Source: Stramenopiles sp. TOSAG23-2 | Taxonomy: Eukaryota; Sar | Length of the DNA stretch: 64,000 nt | Direction: 5' to 3' | NCBI GenBank assembly: GCA_900128395.1 | Contig: LT649238.1 | Coordinates: 1 to 64,000, forward strand | Part shown: in pieces, positions 47,770 through 57,580 of the stretch | Layout: each line of letters opens with the position of its first letter | Position numbering within the stretch: position 1 is the stretch's first letter | Notes under the pieces: generated by a model | Database searches by the model: none | Told to the model about the DNA's origin: nothing | The model's input: only the letters and a program-made list of their open reading frames with translations | Made by a program: the position numbers and the translations under genes

Positions 47770-48152
47770 TTTTTGTTGTGGTGTTATATTTCTAGATATT
47801 ATATACACGCATGGCACACTAAAAAGTGAAATATTTTGTACACACACATCCCTTCTTTCATTTTATTTCACTTCGACAGCCTCACCGTTTTCGAATGAAC
47901 CCGACGTCCAGCGAGTTCAACGAGAACGCAGGGAAGGATAGAAACCTACTCATGCTTGTAGAGTATTAGTTTGCGGAGGTGCAATTTAAGAGCTTAAACT
48001 ATTTCTTAACGAGGATTAGAAATATTATTCTTTTTGATTTGAGTATTTGAGCATTATTATTTACCACGGGAAGTAAAATTATTACGAAAGTATAACTTAC
48101 ACGTAGATTTTAACCATCCTTTTAAAAAATTATAAAACACATTCTTTCTCTC
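47770..48152. other. Convergent intergenic region with shared motif
   Basis: Contains a G/C-richer patch at about 47865-47945, the TTTACCACGGGAAGTAAAATT block near 48060-48080 and TAGATTTTAACC at 48104-48115. The two blocks are related to 37150-37191. Confidence 0.55.
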
Positions 48153-50069
48153 TTATCTTCGTCTCCCTTTTGATCTTTCTATTTCTTGTCTCCTTTGCTC
48201 TTGCTTTCTTTTCTTTCGAACAACGCCACGGACTCTTGTATTAAAATCGTGTTTATATTTACGACCTTTTGTACCAAAATATTTCTTTCCTTTTCTTTTA
48301 TTATAATCATCGTACAAGTAAGAATCATCATTATTGTCATTATATGGTTCATTGATTGTCCTTCTGTTTCCTCCTCCTCCTAATATTTGTCTTCTTATTC
48401 TATTGTCACCATTAACATCTTCCATATAAATCTTTTTTTTTAATTTGTCAGATCTCCCTTCTATTGAAGCTATTCTTTTTCGATAAATATCTGTTTGTAT
48501 ATCAACACTCGTTTCTAAACGAGCTTTTCCTTCACCCTTTGAATTTCTATTTACAAATACATTAGGATTTAAAATGTTATGCACTAACTCTTTTTCTCTT
48601 TTTGTGTATAAATTCGTTAATTTGCCTTTAGCCCCAAAACGTGCAGTTCTACCAGCGCGATGGACATACTCTGAAGTAGTTTTTGGAAAATCAAAATTTA
48701 TAACATGTTTCACATGTAAAATGTCTAAACCTCTGGCAGCTATATCGGTACATATTAAATAATCAAATTCTTGTTTTAAAAAGCTTCTATATGAGTTTTT
48801 TCTTAAATGTGGCGGCATTTCGCTATTGTACATACCAGTATCAAACCCTTTACTATTTAATGAATGTTCGATTGCACGACAACTACTTATATTATTACAA
48901 AATATGAGCGTTGGTTCTGGTGTTAAGATTTTTTCTAACATTATTAATTTTTCTAAATTGCCACATTTTATATTTAGAGTTTGTAACGTTGGCACTGACT
49001 TGTGAAGTTCATTATCAATAACTTCTATGATATTTACGAATTTTTTTCTAATATCCCGTAAAAATGCATTATTTGCAGTAGCACTAGTTAGAAAAAATTG
49101 GCAATCCGGTCGCTTTTTTTTAGGCTTCTTTGGCCCATCTACAATACGACGAGAAAGTAATGATCGAAGAATATTTCTTACATCTCTGAAATCATTTATC
49201 GTAGTATCAGCTTCATCTATTACAACAAATTCAAGTTTTGATAAATGCAATGTATTTGAATCAAGATGCTGTTTCAAACGACCTGGGGTACTGATCAATA
49301 CATTTACACCCCTATCCAATCTCTTTACTCTTTGTTTTTCAATATGATCTTGTTGCATGTTGTACATGGAAAACTTCAAATTATGTGAAAACGGTTTAAA
49401 AACATTTGAAACTTGTAAACACAATTCTCTTGTAGGTACAATGACAAGTATTGATGGTCGCTTAGGCTTTGGATGGGGAATTAATTGATGATTTTTGATT
49501 TCATTATTCTCATTTTTATTATTATCGATTACATTATTATTTTCAGTCTCATCATTTTCGTTGCTATGTTTAACATGTATTTTTTCAATATTGTCATTAT
49601 TATTATTTATTATATTATTATCATCTTTATTATTATTATAATTATTGCCACTTAATATTAATTTTTCAACTGCTGATAACGCATATGCAAGTGTTTTCCC
49701 AGTTCCAGTACGAGTAAACATTGCAACATCACGACCATTTACTGCATGAATTATAGCTTTTTCTTGACTTGCTGTTGGATTTTCAATACCCAATTCTTCC
49801 AAAGCAAGAATTGTTTTTGGTGAAAAAGTTAGAATATCATTTTGAATTTTATCTTTATTATTTAATGTGGAAATGAAATTATATTTATAATTATATTTAG
49901 GTGGCGCTGTAATTGTTATCGCTGCATATAATCTTGGTGTGCGGTTGGCATTCCTAATTAAAGGTTTTAATAATGTTAACATAGATATTTCTTTTTTTTT
50001 CTTTGTTCTTTGACAAACCAATGTTGTATTGTTCTTGTTTGCAATAATTATTGCATCTATTCTATTCAT
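48153..50069 (-). CDS. DEAD-box RNA helicase, probably mitochondrial
   Basis: 638 residues from ATG 50069; a start at 49982 (MLTLLKPLIRNANRTPRLY) would give a good mitochondrial presequence. The helicase motifs are, in order: Q-motif region (NPTASQEKAI), motif I TRTGTGKT, Ia PTRELC, Ib TPGRL, II DEAD (VIDEADT), III SAT, IV IFCNN, V TDIAARGLD and VI HRAGRTAR. An Asn/Asp-rich insertion sits between motifs I and Ia. The C-terminus is long, basic and Arg/Lys-rich (KKRKQEQRRQEIERSKGRRR), as expected for RNA binding. A role in mitochondrial ribosome or RNA processing, as in DDX28, is inference. Confidence 0.9.
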   Translation of the reverse strand: MNRIDAIIIANKNNTTLVCQRTKKKKEISMLTLLKPLIRNANRTPRLYAAITITAPPKYNYKYNFISTLNNKDKIQNDILTFSPKTILALEELGIENPTASQEKAIIHAVNGRDVAMFTRTGTGKTLAYALSAVEKLILSGNNYNNNKDDNNIINNNNDNIEKIHVKHSNENDETENNNVIDNNKNENNEIKNHQLIPHPKPKRPSILVIVPTRELCLQVSNVFKPFSHNLKFSMYNMQQDHIEKQRVKRLDRGVNVLISTPGRLKQHLDSNTLHLSKLEFVVIDEADTTINDFRDVRNILRSLLSRRIVDGPKKPKKKRPDCQFFLTSATANNAFLRDIRKKFVNIIEVIDNELHKSVPTLQTLNIKCGNLEKLIMLEKILTPEPTLIFCNNISSCRAIEHSLNSKGFDTGMYNSEMPPHLRKNSYRSFLKQEFDYLICTDIAARGLDILHVKHVINFDFPKTTSEYVHRAGRTARFGAKGKLTNLYTKREKELVHNILNPNVFVNRNSKGEGKARLETSVDIQTDIYRKRIASIEGRSDKLKKKIYMEDVNGDNRIRRQILGGGGNRRTINEPYNDNNDDSYLYDDYNKRKGKKYFGTKGRKYKHDFNTRVRGVVRKKRKQEQRRQEIERSKGRRR

Positions 50070-50610
50070 CAATGATCTACAGTAGTAGAGCTATAAGTAT
50101 ATGTTTATTATAATTTGTATAATACATACTAATACAGTTGTTATATATATCATTTTGTGGAGAGGAGTGCAGAAGGATGGTTGTTGAAAAGTTGCTGTGA
50201 GTGAGAAAAGGTTAAGGTAGATATAGGACAAGATCATGGTATATAAATAGTGTCAAATTGTACTTTTTAACTTTGCAATTTGTTTTTAAGGGGATCTCTC
50301 TCTTCATACTAGCATATGTTATACTGTCCTATACCTGGTAATACCCAAATTAAATTAAAGGTAACCACGCGTGATGATGTATCGTATCAAATTTGGGTTA
50401 AAAATTCTATATATATATATATGTTTTTATGCATGATGTGTACACATTTTTAAATATGGTTTAAACATTTTTTAGGCAAGAAAGTAAAGTACATATAACA
50501 TAACAATTTTCACTGCTGGAAACCATAGCAAGATTAATTGTGGAAAAAAAGAATTTATCGTATGTATATTAAAGAATTTGAAAATATAGTACAATTTGAT
50601 ATATTATAAA
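50070..50610. other. Divergent intergenic region
   Basis: AT-rich spacer between the helicase and the membrane protein; nothing recognisable was seen. Confidence 0.45.
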
Positions 50611-51891
50611 ATGAACAAATATTTATTATTAATATTTATTATTATTATTTTTATATTTGCAAACGATAATATTATTATTGGGAAAGCATATAATATAAAA
50701 TCACAAAATGATTGCCCAGATGGATTTTTATATCATAAAGAATCGCAATCGTGTTATATAATTCCAGAACACTTAACAGAGGTAATGGAAAAGTATGTAG
50801 CTGCAAAACCGGACAAATGGGAACGAAGAAGAAAACGTAATGGAAGAATAGTTTGCTGTTTGTCTAATTGGATCTTCTTTGACTGTTCCTGTACACTTTT
50901 GGGATATTATATTCTAGCAGGTTCGAGAGCCGGAGAATTATTTCGTGCCCTAGGTACTCCAGGACAATCACTTGGATACACTTTAGCATGTATATCCTTG
51001 CTTGCCTCATCGTTAGTTTTACCAATACTTCTACTGACATCAATTGCAGACGGGCATGTAAGGCATGTGCACGATATGGAGCAAGAATTCATGGCATTAG
51101 TCGTCAGTATGTCAAGAGAAATGAGTGACGGTAACAATAATGTTGGTGATTATGATCCGCAACAATTTTCAAACATCAATAATAATAATGCTGTAATTAG
51201 CAACTTTTTGAAAGAGGAAGAAGTTCAACCATTTCATCAAATAGATGAAGAACATGATAGTGCAAACAAAGAAGAAGCAAGTCATGGAGGAAGCGAAAAT
51301 AATAAAGCTCGTCCACATAATATTGAAAAGAAAACTCGTGGCAGCAAGTACAAGATTTCTAAAAAAGAAACTTTAAGTTATAATTTCCCAATATTAAATT
51401 TGAATGTTCATAAAATTGATCAATTAGATAAAGAACATGTGGAATTAATGAAAAGGACAAAACGACTTGTTGATCCAATAATATGGTGGTTAGTTGTCTT
51501 GTTGATCATGTGGTGTGTTGTCTTTTTTTGTGCCATGATGGCATTTACTTCAGTTGCGTTCGAATTCGCAACGGTCTGCTTCTTTTTCTTTTGTACTACT
51601 GTGGTTGGTTTGTACAAGTTTGTTAATGTCTTGGCAAGTGTCGGAGACAGATATAACATATTTATAGGCAATTTAAAGAGTCCAAATGTTTGTACATTAA
51701 GTAATCGTTTATTTAATCAGCCTTTTTATTTGGCACAACGATTTGAAGATTTTCAAATTCAAAAAAAACACACCTTCACGCTTTTTAATAATGTCCTAAA
51801 TTCTAATACAATACAACGCGTGTTGATGTCAATGGCATTAATGTTTTTATTTACATTTGCACCGGGATTGATTAGAACATTTTTTTCGTAA
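50611..51891 (+). CDS. Multi-pass membrane protein of unknown function
   Basis: 426 residues from the first in-frame ATG at 50611. A strongly hydrophobic N-terminus (LLLIFIIIIFIFA) acts as signal peptide or first helix, followed by a short Cys-containing loop (CPDGFLYHKESQSCYIIPEH). Further helices include CCLSNWIFFDCSCTLLGYYI, LACISLLASSLVLPILLLTS, two adjacent ones around WWLVVLLIMWCVVFFCAMMAF and FATVCFFFFCTTVVGLYKF, and a C-terminal one, MSMALMFLFTFAPGLI. A hydrophilic Asn/Glu-rich loop of about 120 residues separates the two halves. I recognise no family. Confidence 0.65.
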   Translation: MNKYLLLIFIIIIFIFANDNIIIGKAYNIKSQNDCPDGFLYHKESQSCYIIPEHLTEVMEKYVAAKPDKWERRRKRNGRIVCCLSNWIFFDCSCTLLGYYILAGSRAGELFRALGTPGQSLGYTLACISLLASSLVLPILLLTSIADGHVRHVHDMEQEFMALVVSMSREMSDGNNNVGDYDPQQFSNINNNNAVISNFLKEEEVQPFHQIDEEHDSANKEEASHGGSENNKARPHNIEKKTRGSKYKISKKETLSYNFPILNLNVHKIDQLDKEHVELMKRTKRLVDPIIWWLVVLLIMWCVVFFCAMMAFTSVAFEFATVCFFFFCTTVVGLYKFVNVLASVGDRYNIFIGNLKSPNVCTLSNRLFNQPFYLAQRFEDFQIQKKHTFTLFNNVLNSNTIQRVLMSMALMFLFTFAPGLIRTFFS

Positions 51892-52273
51892 AATGAGTGG
51901 ATATTGAGAATCAAAATCAAATATTGCGCGCATGTTAAAAAATGCTGAACGTCGTAAAAAAGGATTTATTAAAATTTAAAATATACCAAAAATATCCACA
52001 TATAATATATATATATTACATATGAGTAAGAGAAAAACACACATATATTTTTATATTTTTAATGAAAAATATATGATATTATACTTTAACTTCGTATGAT
52101 ACATATCATAAAATATTATATTAAAATATATATATATATATATATACACATTACAAGATACATTATATACTCTTACAAAATAATTTAATTTAAGTATATT
52201 GGCAAAGAAAGTTACGTCGCACGCATGAAATATGTATGCACACCTTCTTTCTTGTTGTCTATTTTTGTTTTAT
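51892..52273. other. Convergent intergenic region
   Basis: AT-rich with (TA)n at about 52128-52146. No gene was seen. Confidence 0.5.
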
Positions 52274-52900
52274 TTAACCATTTACTGGTGCAATTGAATC
52301 TGGAAATGGCCCATTAAAATCTTTACTATTATTACTACTACTATTTTCCCCATCTTCTTGCACTTCCTCATCAACTGATGGTAAAATTCCATTACTAGCT
52401 TCTTCAATTTTTACCATCATGGTTTTTGTAGAATCAATTACACGATTACGATCATCGTTTATATTGCTTTGCCACGCACTTTTTGAATTATCAGTTAAAC
52501 TAACTTTACCAACAAGACCTGAAAATTGTAATCCTAAATAATGTGTTTTTGTATCTAAATCATAAAACGTAGCTATTAACCCGTTTTCTTCATTAATTAT
52601 AAATGGTAATTTAAATGTACCATCTGAAGTATTCCATTCAATTTTGTCTTTATGAAACCATTCCGGTTTACTTGTTACTATTTCATCAAATACTAATTCT
52701 GATAATGGATGTTTATATTTCACTTCATCATTCGACGTACTAAAGTTACGTAATAAGTTTAAATTATTATTATTATGAACCATTATTCTTTTTTTATTAA
52801 ATAATGTTGTTGTTGTTTTTGATGCTACATTATATTTTTTTACTACATGTCTAACATTTTTATTTATAATATTATTTTTACAAATTATTCGTCGTATCAT
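52274..52900 (-). CDS. Mitochondrial-type protein of unknown function
   Basis: 208 residues starting at ATG 52900. The first ~55 residues are rich in Arg, Lys and Asn with almost no acidic residues (MIRRIICKNNIINKNVRHVVKK), ending near LLRNFSTS, a typical mitochondrial presequence and cleavage region. The mature part has a compact beta-rich segment (GTFKLPFIINEENGLIATFYDLDTKTHYLG described in part) and an acidic, disordered C-terminus. No domain was recognised. It was annotated on composition and an intact frame. Confidence 0.55.
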   Translation of the reverse strand: MIRRIICKNNIINKNVRHVVKKYNVASKTTTTLFNKKRIMVHNNNNLNLLRNFSTSNDEVKYKHPLSELVFDEIVTSKPEWFHKDKIEWNTSDGTFKLPFIINEENGLIATFYDLDTKTHYLGLQFSGLVGKVSLTDNSKSAWQSNINDDRNRVIDSTKTMMVKIEEASNGILPSVDEEVQEDGENSSSNNSKDFNGPFPDSIAPVNG

Positions 52901-53142
52901 GATATAGTTGTTGTTAACTTACAAAGTTGTTGAGGTTATATACTACTTTTCCTCAAATAAAAAATCGTTGATCAACTTTTATCCATTGCACTACTTTCCA
53001 AAAAGGTGCAAAGGTAAATGATGTATTTTGTTCGATGATCTTTTGTTGAATTATAAATGAGGAGATGTTGTGGGAAGTATGTCGTTGAATGGAGATTTTA
53101 CAACAAATATGTGTTTTATATATTTGGAGGGAAAAATTTAGG
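52901..53142. other. Upstream region of the mitochondrial-type gene
   Basis: Contains CCAAAAAGGTGCAAAG near 52997, resembling 38601, and the 9-bp AAAATTTAG at 53134-53142 that borders the element to the right. Confidence 0.45.
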
Positions 53143-53710
53143 ACTTATTCCTTATCCCCACACTTTTTGTGCCGCCTCCAGAAATTTTAAAATATAGGAC
53201 TTTTTAAGGAATTCACTCAAATAAGGGCAATTAATATTTAGAAAACTGTATACTTTAAGTACCAACAATTATTCCTTATCCCCACACTTTTTGTGCCGCC
53301 TCCAGAAATTTTAAAATATAGGACTTTTTAAGGATTTTGACCTCTATTTTACATAGAGTCAATATATTATACATATAAATAGCAAAGGATGCATAGTAAG
53401 GGAATAGCATAAGAAAGGTAAGTTCAATGTGCCCTGAAATGTAATGCTATATGCATACTATCGAACTAATATAGACACAGCACTAATGCCAATTGAACCA
53501 ACTAAAGTAATAATCTATGTATGTATGGTTGCGCACTTTTTTGATAGAGGCAGCAAAAAACACCAGTAAGTAAAGGTTTTTGTAGTTGTGCCTATCAGAA
53601 AAAAAAGTGGATTTCAACTTCAATGGCATACTATTGGTTTCAAAAAAAAAGGGGTGTTTAAATTTCACAGTTTTCTGGTCTTAGAATAAGAGATCTGTAC
53701 TTCAGGTCTG

Positions 53711-53858
53711 TTTTCTTAGGAAGAAAGTCTACTATACTATTAACAGTATACTATTAACACACGAGCCCACGGAACATGGAACGATTTTCTTAGGAAGAAA
53801 GTCTACTATACTATTAACAGTATACTATTAACACACGAGCCCACGGAACATGGAACGA
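53711..53858. repeat. Perfect 74-bp tandem duplication
   Basis: TTTTCTTAGGAAGAAAG at 53711 restarts at 53785, and the copies match through CATGGAACGAT. It lies inside the probable MULE. Confidence 0.9.
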
Positions 53859-53953
53859 TACACTCTCACATACGATATCAGTATACACCTCGATATATAT
53901 AAAAATAATAATAATTTATTGATTAGTATATTGTTTTTTAATAATAATAATAA

Positions 53954-54184
53954 TTAATGTAATTTATGATACCCACCAACTCCAGATCTTAGAGTAAAAT
54001 TTATAACATACAATCGCCGTGTCCCTGTATGCCCATACCATTTATGTAGGTGTAATGGTGCATGTGTTGTTGTGGATGCTGATACAGTACTTGTGGGTGG
54101 CTGTGGTGGTGGTTCCGTTGACGTTGTTGTTGTGTTGGATGTAGCATTGGTTTGCATTGTTGTTGTTGTTGTAGTGTTGGACAT
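53954..54184 (-). CDS. Short Thr-rich open frame inside the element
   Basis: 76 codons from ATG 54184. It is dominated by Thr and Pro (STEPPPQPPTSTVSASTTTH) and then a short mixed tail. Low complexity makes chance likely; it could equally be a captured fragment. There is no similarity I recognise. Confidence 0.15.
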   Translation of the reverse strand: MSNTTTTTTMQTNATSNTTTTSTEPPPQPPTSTVSASTTTHAPLHLHKWYGHTGTRRLYVINFTLRSGVGGYHKLH

Positions 54185-54504
54185 GTTTGCTGGAGATGTT
54201 CTGGTGTTGTTGAGCTACAGGTTGTAGAGTTATGGAACAATGTCTATATAATATTTATTTATTATATATATATATATGCATACACAATAGATAGATTTAT
54301 GCATTATTTGTGCGGATTTATGCAGTGAGAGATTAAATGCATGAATTTGTAGTGCTGATACATAGAGGATCATAGAATTGTTGGTACTTAAAGTATACAG
54401 TTTTCTAAATATTAATTGCCCTTATTTGAGTGAATTCCTTAAAAAGTCCTATATTTTAAAATTTTTGGAGGCGGCACAAAAAGTGTGGGGATAAGGAATA
54501 GCTC

Positions 54505-55027
54505 AAAATTTAGAGCGGATCCTCTCTAGAAAAATTGGCCGTGCCAAAGGCGTGCAAATTGTGAATTGGTGTGCCATTTGTGAATTTTATTAGGCGGAGT
54601 GCCAGAGAGCAGCTATTTTTTCCACAATAGTGAACAGTGTTATTCTATGCGTCAAATTATAGATCAAACCTCACTCATAGATTTTTGATTTACAAAACAA
54701 AAATTACTTTAACTTCCGAGTAAGAACGACATTAAAATGAATAAAGAATGTTTATACAATATATATATATATATATATAAAACAACATATTGTTTCAATA
54801 TATATATATATATTAAATATATCATCATATTGTTTCAATATAATATAATATTTATTTACGACATTCTTAATATATAATATACATAATATTTTAAATTAAT
54901 AATAATAATTTTGTTACATTAGTAAGGACAAAACAAAAAAAACAAACGCCCTTTCTTCATAATATATACATATATATATTTAAATAAACAGTTCCCGCGC
55001 GCTAATTACGATTTAGTTTATACAACT
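54505..55027. other. Promoter region of RAD21
   Basis: AT-rich with (TA)n tracts. The notable exception is TTCCCGCGCGC at 54992-55002, 26 bp before the RAD21 ATG. A TGCCAAAGGCGTGCAAATTG stretch near 54540 is also G/C-richer. No gene was seen. Confidence 0.5.
54992..55002 (+). promoter_or_regulatory. E2F-like site just upstream of RAD21
   Basis: TTCCCGCGCGC is an isolated G/C-only run in an otherwise AT-rich promoter and fits the E2F/DP consensus TTTSSCGC well apart from the first T. E2F control of cohesin genes is known in animals and plants. Its use here is inference. Confidence 0.4.
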
Positions 55028-57145
55028 ATGTTCTATTCACAATTGATACTGGCTAAAAAAGGTGAACTTGGTAAAATATGGCTTGCTGCGCATATGGCAA
55101 AGAAATTAAGCAAGAAGGATATATTCAAAATTAAAATTGAAGAATATGTCCAAAAAGTTATTTTTCCAAATGAACCATTATCTTTACGTGTTTCAGGCCA
55201 TTTATTGCTTGGTATTGTACGGATATATGCATCAAAAGTTGATTATTTAGTAAACGATTATAGCGAAGCGCTGATAAAAATTAAGCTAGCATTCCGGTCA
55301 GCAGATGTCGATCTGCCCATAGGGGAACAACAAGGTACTTCCCATGCAATTAATGCTCCAGGATTTAATCGTAGCATGACCTCCTTCGACGACGTCGACT
55401 TGGACTTTATTGATGAAAATGATGAAGGTGATGTCCTTGCTGATTTGCAATTTTTAGGAAACGAATTTCAAACCATAACCAATCAAGCGAACGATCGTGA
55501 CATTACCATGGCATCCTCGTTTGCCAATTCGCCATATGGTGGTGGAAATGCCCAAATGATGTTGGGCAATTCCATGGTATCGTATGGTGGGGATAATATC
55601 AGTTTTCAAGATGGTGACAGTATTTTAGGTAGTACACGAAAAAGCCAACTAGGTGTTCAACAACGATCGCCAACTGGTGGTATTATTCCTGGACCAGGTG
55701 GTGTTGTTGCGGATAGTTTTGGATCCGTATCAGATGTGGAACTTGGACGCGCTGCGCAAAATGCAAGTGGCTTTGGGTATAGCAATACAAATATGGATAA
55801 TATTCCAATGGATACCTCGTTTACAAGCGCTGCAAATAATCGCCAAAGTCTTGGTCAAAGTGGATTTGGCAACGATGATGGTGGTTTCGATGATGATTTT
55901 GGGAACAACAATAACGATTCCTTTGGTCAAATCGATTCTCCAAGTGGCTTTCAAGATGGTTTGCGAAAAAAAGAGATACACAATTTTGATAAGGATGGCA
56001 GTGGCAATGTCCTAGGTGTACAATTCGATGCATTTAATTTGGAAGATGGTAACGATGTGGAAGAGCAATTGCGTGAGAAAAAAAAGAGGAAAAAAAATAA
56101 TTTAAGCAATTTATATGCAAAAGCACTTAAAATGGATCGTGATGATGGTAGTCTTGAAATGGAAGAGTACAAAGATCCAGAAAACGGATGGGAAAGTATG
56201 AAACGCAAACGGAAAGAAGAATTAGTTGAACGTGGCCCAGTTGTCGAAGATGAAGCGATAACAACGATTAATATTCCAAGGTATTTAAATGAAACTAAAC
56301 AAGAATATTCTGATCGTATCAAGCTACGTATAAAATTAGCTGCCATTGCATTAAGAAAACGTCGTCGTATTTTCAGCAGTAAAAAGTTTTTATCAGGTCC
56401 ATCCACTGGCACATCTATGCATAATGAAGTCACAAAAATGTATGAAACGATTGAAAATAAAAAATTTTCAGTTGCAAAAAATATGAAAACGTCATCGTTA
56501 TCACCATTGCCACCAAGAGATGGTAGTAGTAGTGTTGGTAATAACAATATGTCCTCGTTTGACGTCGAAGGTGGACGTGCTGGTGATGATAGTATGTTTG
56601 ATGATAATTTTGATGGTGGCGGGTTTGACGATGATAATAACGTTAGCTACAATAATCGATTAAGTCTTGGAAACAATAATAATAATGCTTCCAATATGGG
56701 AGGCATGGATCAAAGTTTTGATAATGGTGGTTTTGGTTTAAATGCTAGTACTACTAATAATAACAATTTATTTGGCGGTGATGATGATGATGCTATTGAT
56801 GAAAATGCCTCTCGTCGTCCTTCTTCACGTGTAACACAAGATATTCGTTCCCATGTCTTGGAGCCAAAAATGGTTTTAATGATGGATAATTTGAAAAACA
56901 ATGCAACTGTTTTATCAAGTGATTCAGATGAAGAAGATAAATCCGATCAATTGGATCCATTTGCAGATAAAAATAGTGATAATGTAGTCAATTTCAATGA
57001 TATTGTAAAAGGTTCAACGAAAAGTCAAGCTGCAAAATGTTTCTTTGATCTATTGGTTTTGAAAACTCGTAATGAAATTAAAATCAAACAAGAAGATCGA
57101 CCAGAAGGATATGGCCCAATTAAGGTTGCTTTGGTGAAGCCTTAA
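55028..57145 (+). CDS. RAD21: Cohesin kleisin subunit RAD21/SCC1
   Basis: 705 residues starting at ATG 55028. The N-terminal RAD21/REC8 domain is unmistakable: MFYSQLILAKKGELGKIWLA, then VSGHLLLGIVRIYASKVDYL, which binds the SMC3 neck. The middle 500 residues are acidic and disordered with Asn/Gly/Asp runs and several candidate separase-type sites that I cannot rank. The C-terminal winged-helix domain (AAKCFFDLLVLKTRNEIKIKQ) binds the SMC1 head. REC8 is the alternative, but the N-terminus is closer to mitotic RAD21. The protein closes the cohesin ring that holds sister chromatids together. An E2F-like site lies 26 bp upstream. Confidence 0.93.
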   Translation: MFYSQLILAKKGELGKIWLAAHMAKKLSKKDIFKIKIEEYVQKVIFPNEPLSLRVSGHLLLGIVRIYASKVDYLVNDYSEALIKIKLAFRSADVDLPIGEQQGTSHAINAPGFNRSMTSFDDVDLDFIDENDEGDVLADLQFLGNEFQTITNQANDRDITMASSFANSPYGGGNAQMMLGNSMVSYGGDNISFQDGDSILGSTRKSQLGVQQRSPTGGIIPGPGGVVADSFGSVSDVELGRAAQNASGFGYSNTNMDNIPMDTSFTSAANNRQSLGQSGFGNDDGGFDDDFGNNNNDSFGQIDSPSGFQDGLRKKEIHNFDKDGSGNVLGVQFDAFNLEDGNDVEEQLREKKKRKKNNLSNLYAKALKMDRDDGSLEMEEYKDPENGWESMKRKRKEELVERGPVVEDEAITTINIPRYLNETKQEYSDRIKLRIKLAAIALRKRRRIFSSKKFLSGPSTGTSMHNEVTKMYETIENKKFSVAKNMKTSSLSPLPPRDGSSSVGNNNMSSFDVEGGRAGDDSMFDDNFDGGGFDDDNNVSYNNRLSLGNNNNNASNMGGMDQSFDNGGFGLNASTTNNNNLFGGDDDDAIDENASRRPSSRVTQDIRSHVLEPKMVLMMDNLKNNATVLSSDSDEEDKSDQLDPFADKNSDNVVNFNDIVKGSTKSQAAKCFFDLLVLKTRNEIKIKQEDRPEGYGPIKVALVKP

Positions 57146-57580
57146 TGATATGTGTGATTATTTAAAAAACATTTATAAAAATATAATAACAATGGTAGAG
57201 ATTGTTTGATGTGTGTCCATACATCATTATATGAAATTCGCATTAAAATATGATATTTTTACGAAAATGTGTGTGTGTGTGTGTATGTGTGTGTGTGTGT
57301 AAAAAATTTAAAAAAAAAATTAAAAACGCTTCTTTGAAAAAATTAATAGAAACATACTATGGTGGTATCGGGCATAAGTTGCCCAGAAACGATTTTAATA
57401 ATTAAAAAAAAATCTAGATGAGATATGAGTGTGTAAGAATTTCACACATGTCTAAGATAGATTAAACTTGGTCTATTTAACCTATTTTAAAGTTTTTATT
57501 TTTTGAATTTCTCGTTATATGGTGAAGCTCTAAATGCACGTCTGCAAACTAATACTCCACGAGATGATGAATAGAAAATT
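57146..57580. other. Convergent intergenic region
   Basis: Contains a (GT)n tract at about 57270-57300 and otherwise AT-rich sequence. No gene was seen. Confidence 0.5.

Larger units (their letters stand above)
53143..54504. mobile_element. Probable non-autonomous Mutator-like (MULE) element with long terminal inverted repeats
   Basis: Left end 53143-53270 and right end 54376-54504 are inverted copies of about 128 bp. Apart from a few substitutions at the very tip (GACTTATTCC versus GAGCTATTCC) and one inside, they match along their full length. The 9-bp AAAATTTAG lies immediately outside both ends (53134-53142 and 54505-54513), which fits a target-site duplication of the size made by Mutator-like transposases. 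About 65 bp of the outer terminal repeat recurs at 53271-53335. The 1.1-kb interior has no transposase, so the element would be non-autonomous. Confidence 0.75.
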
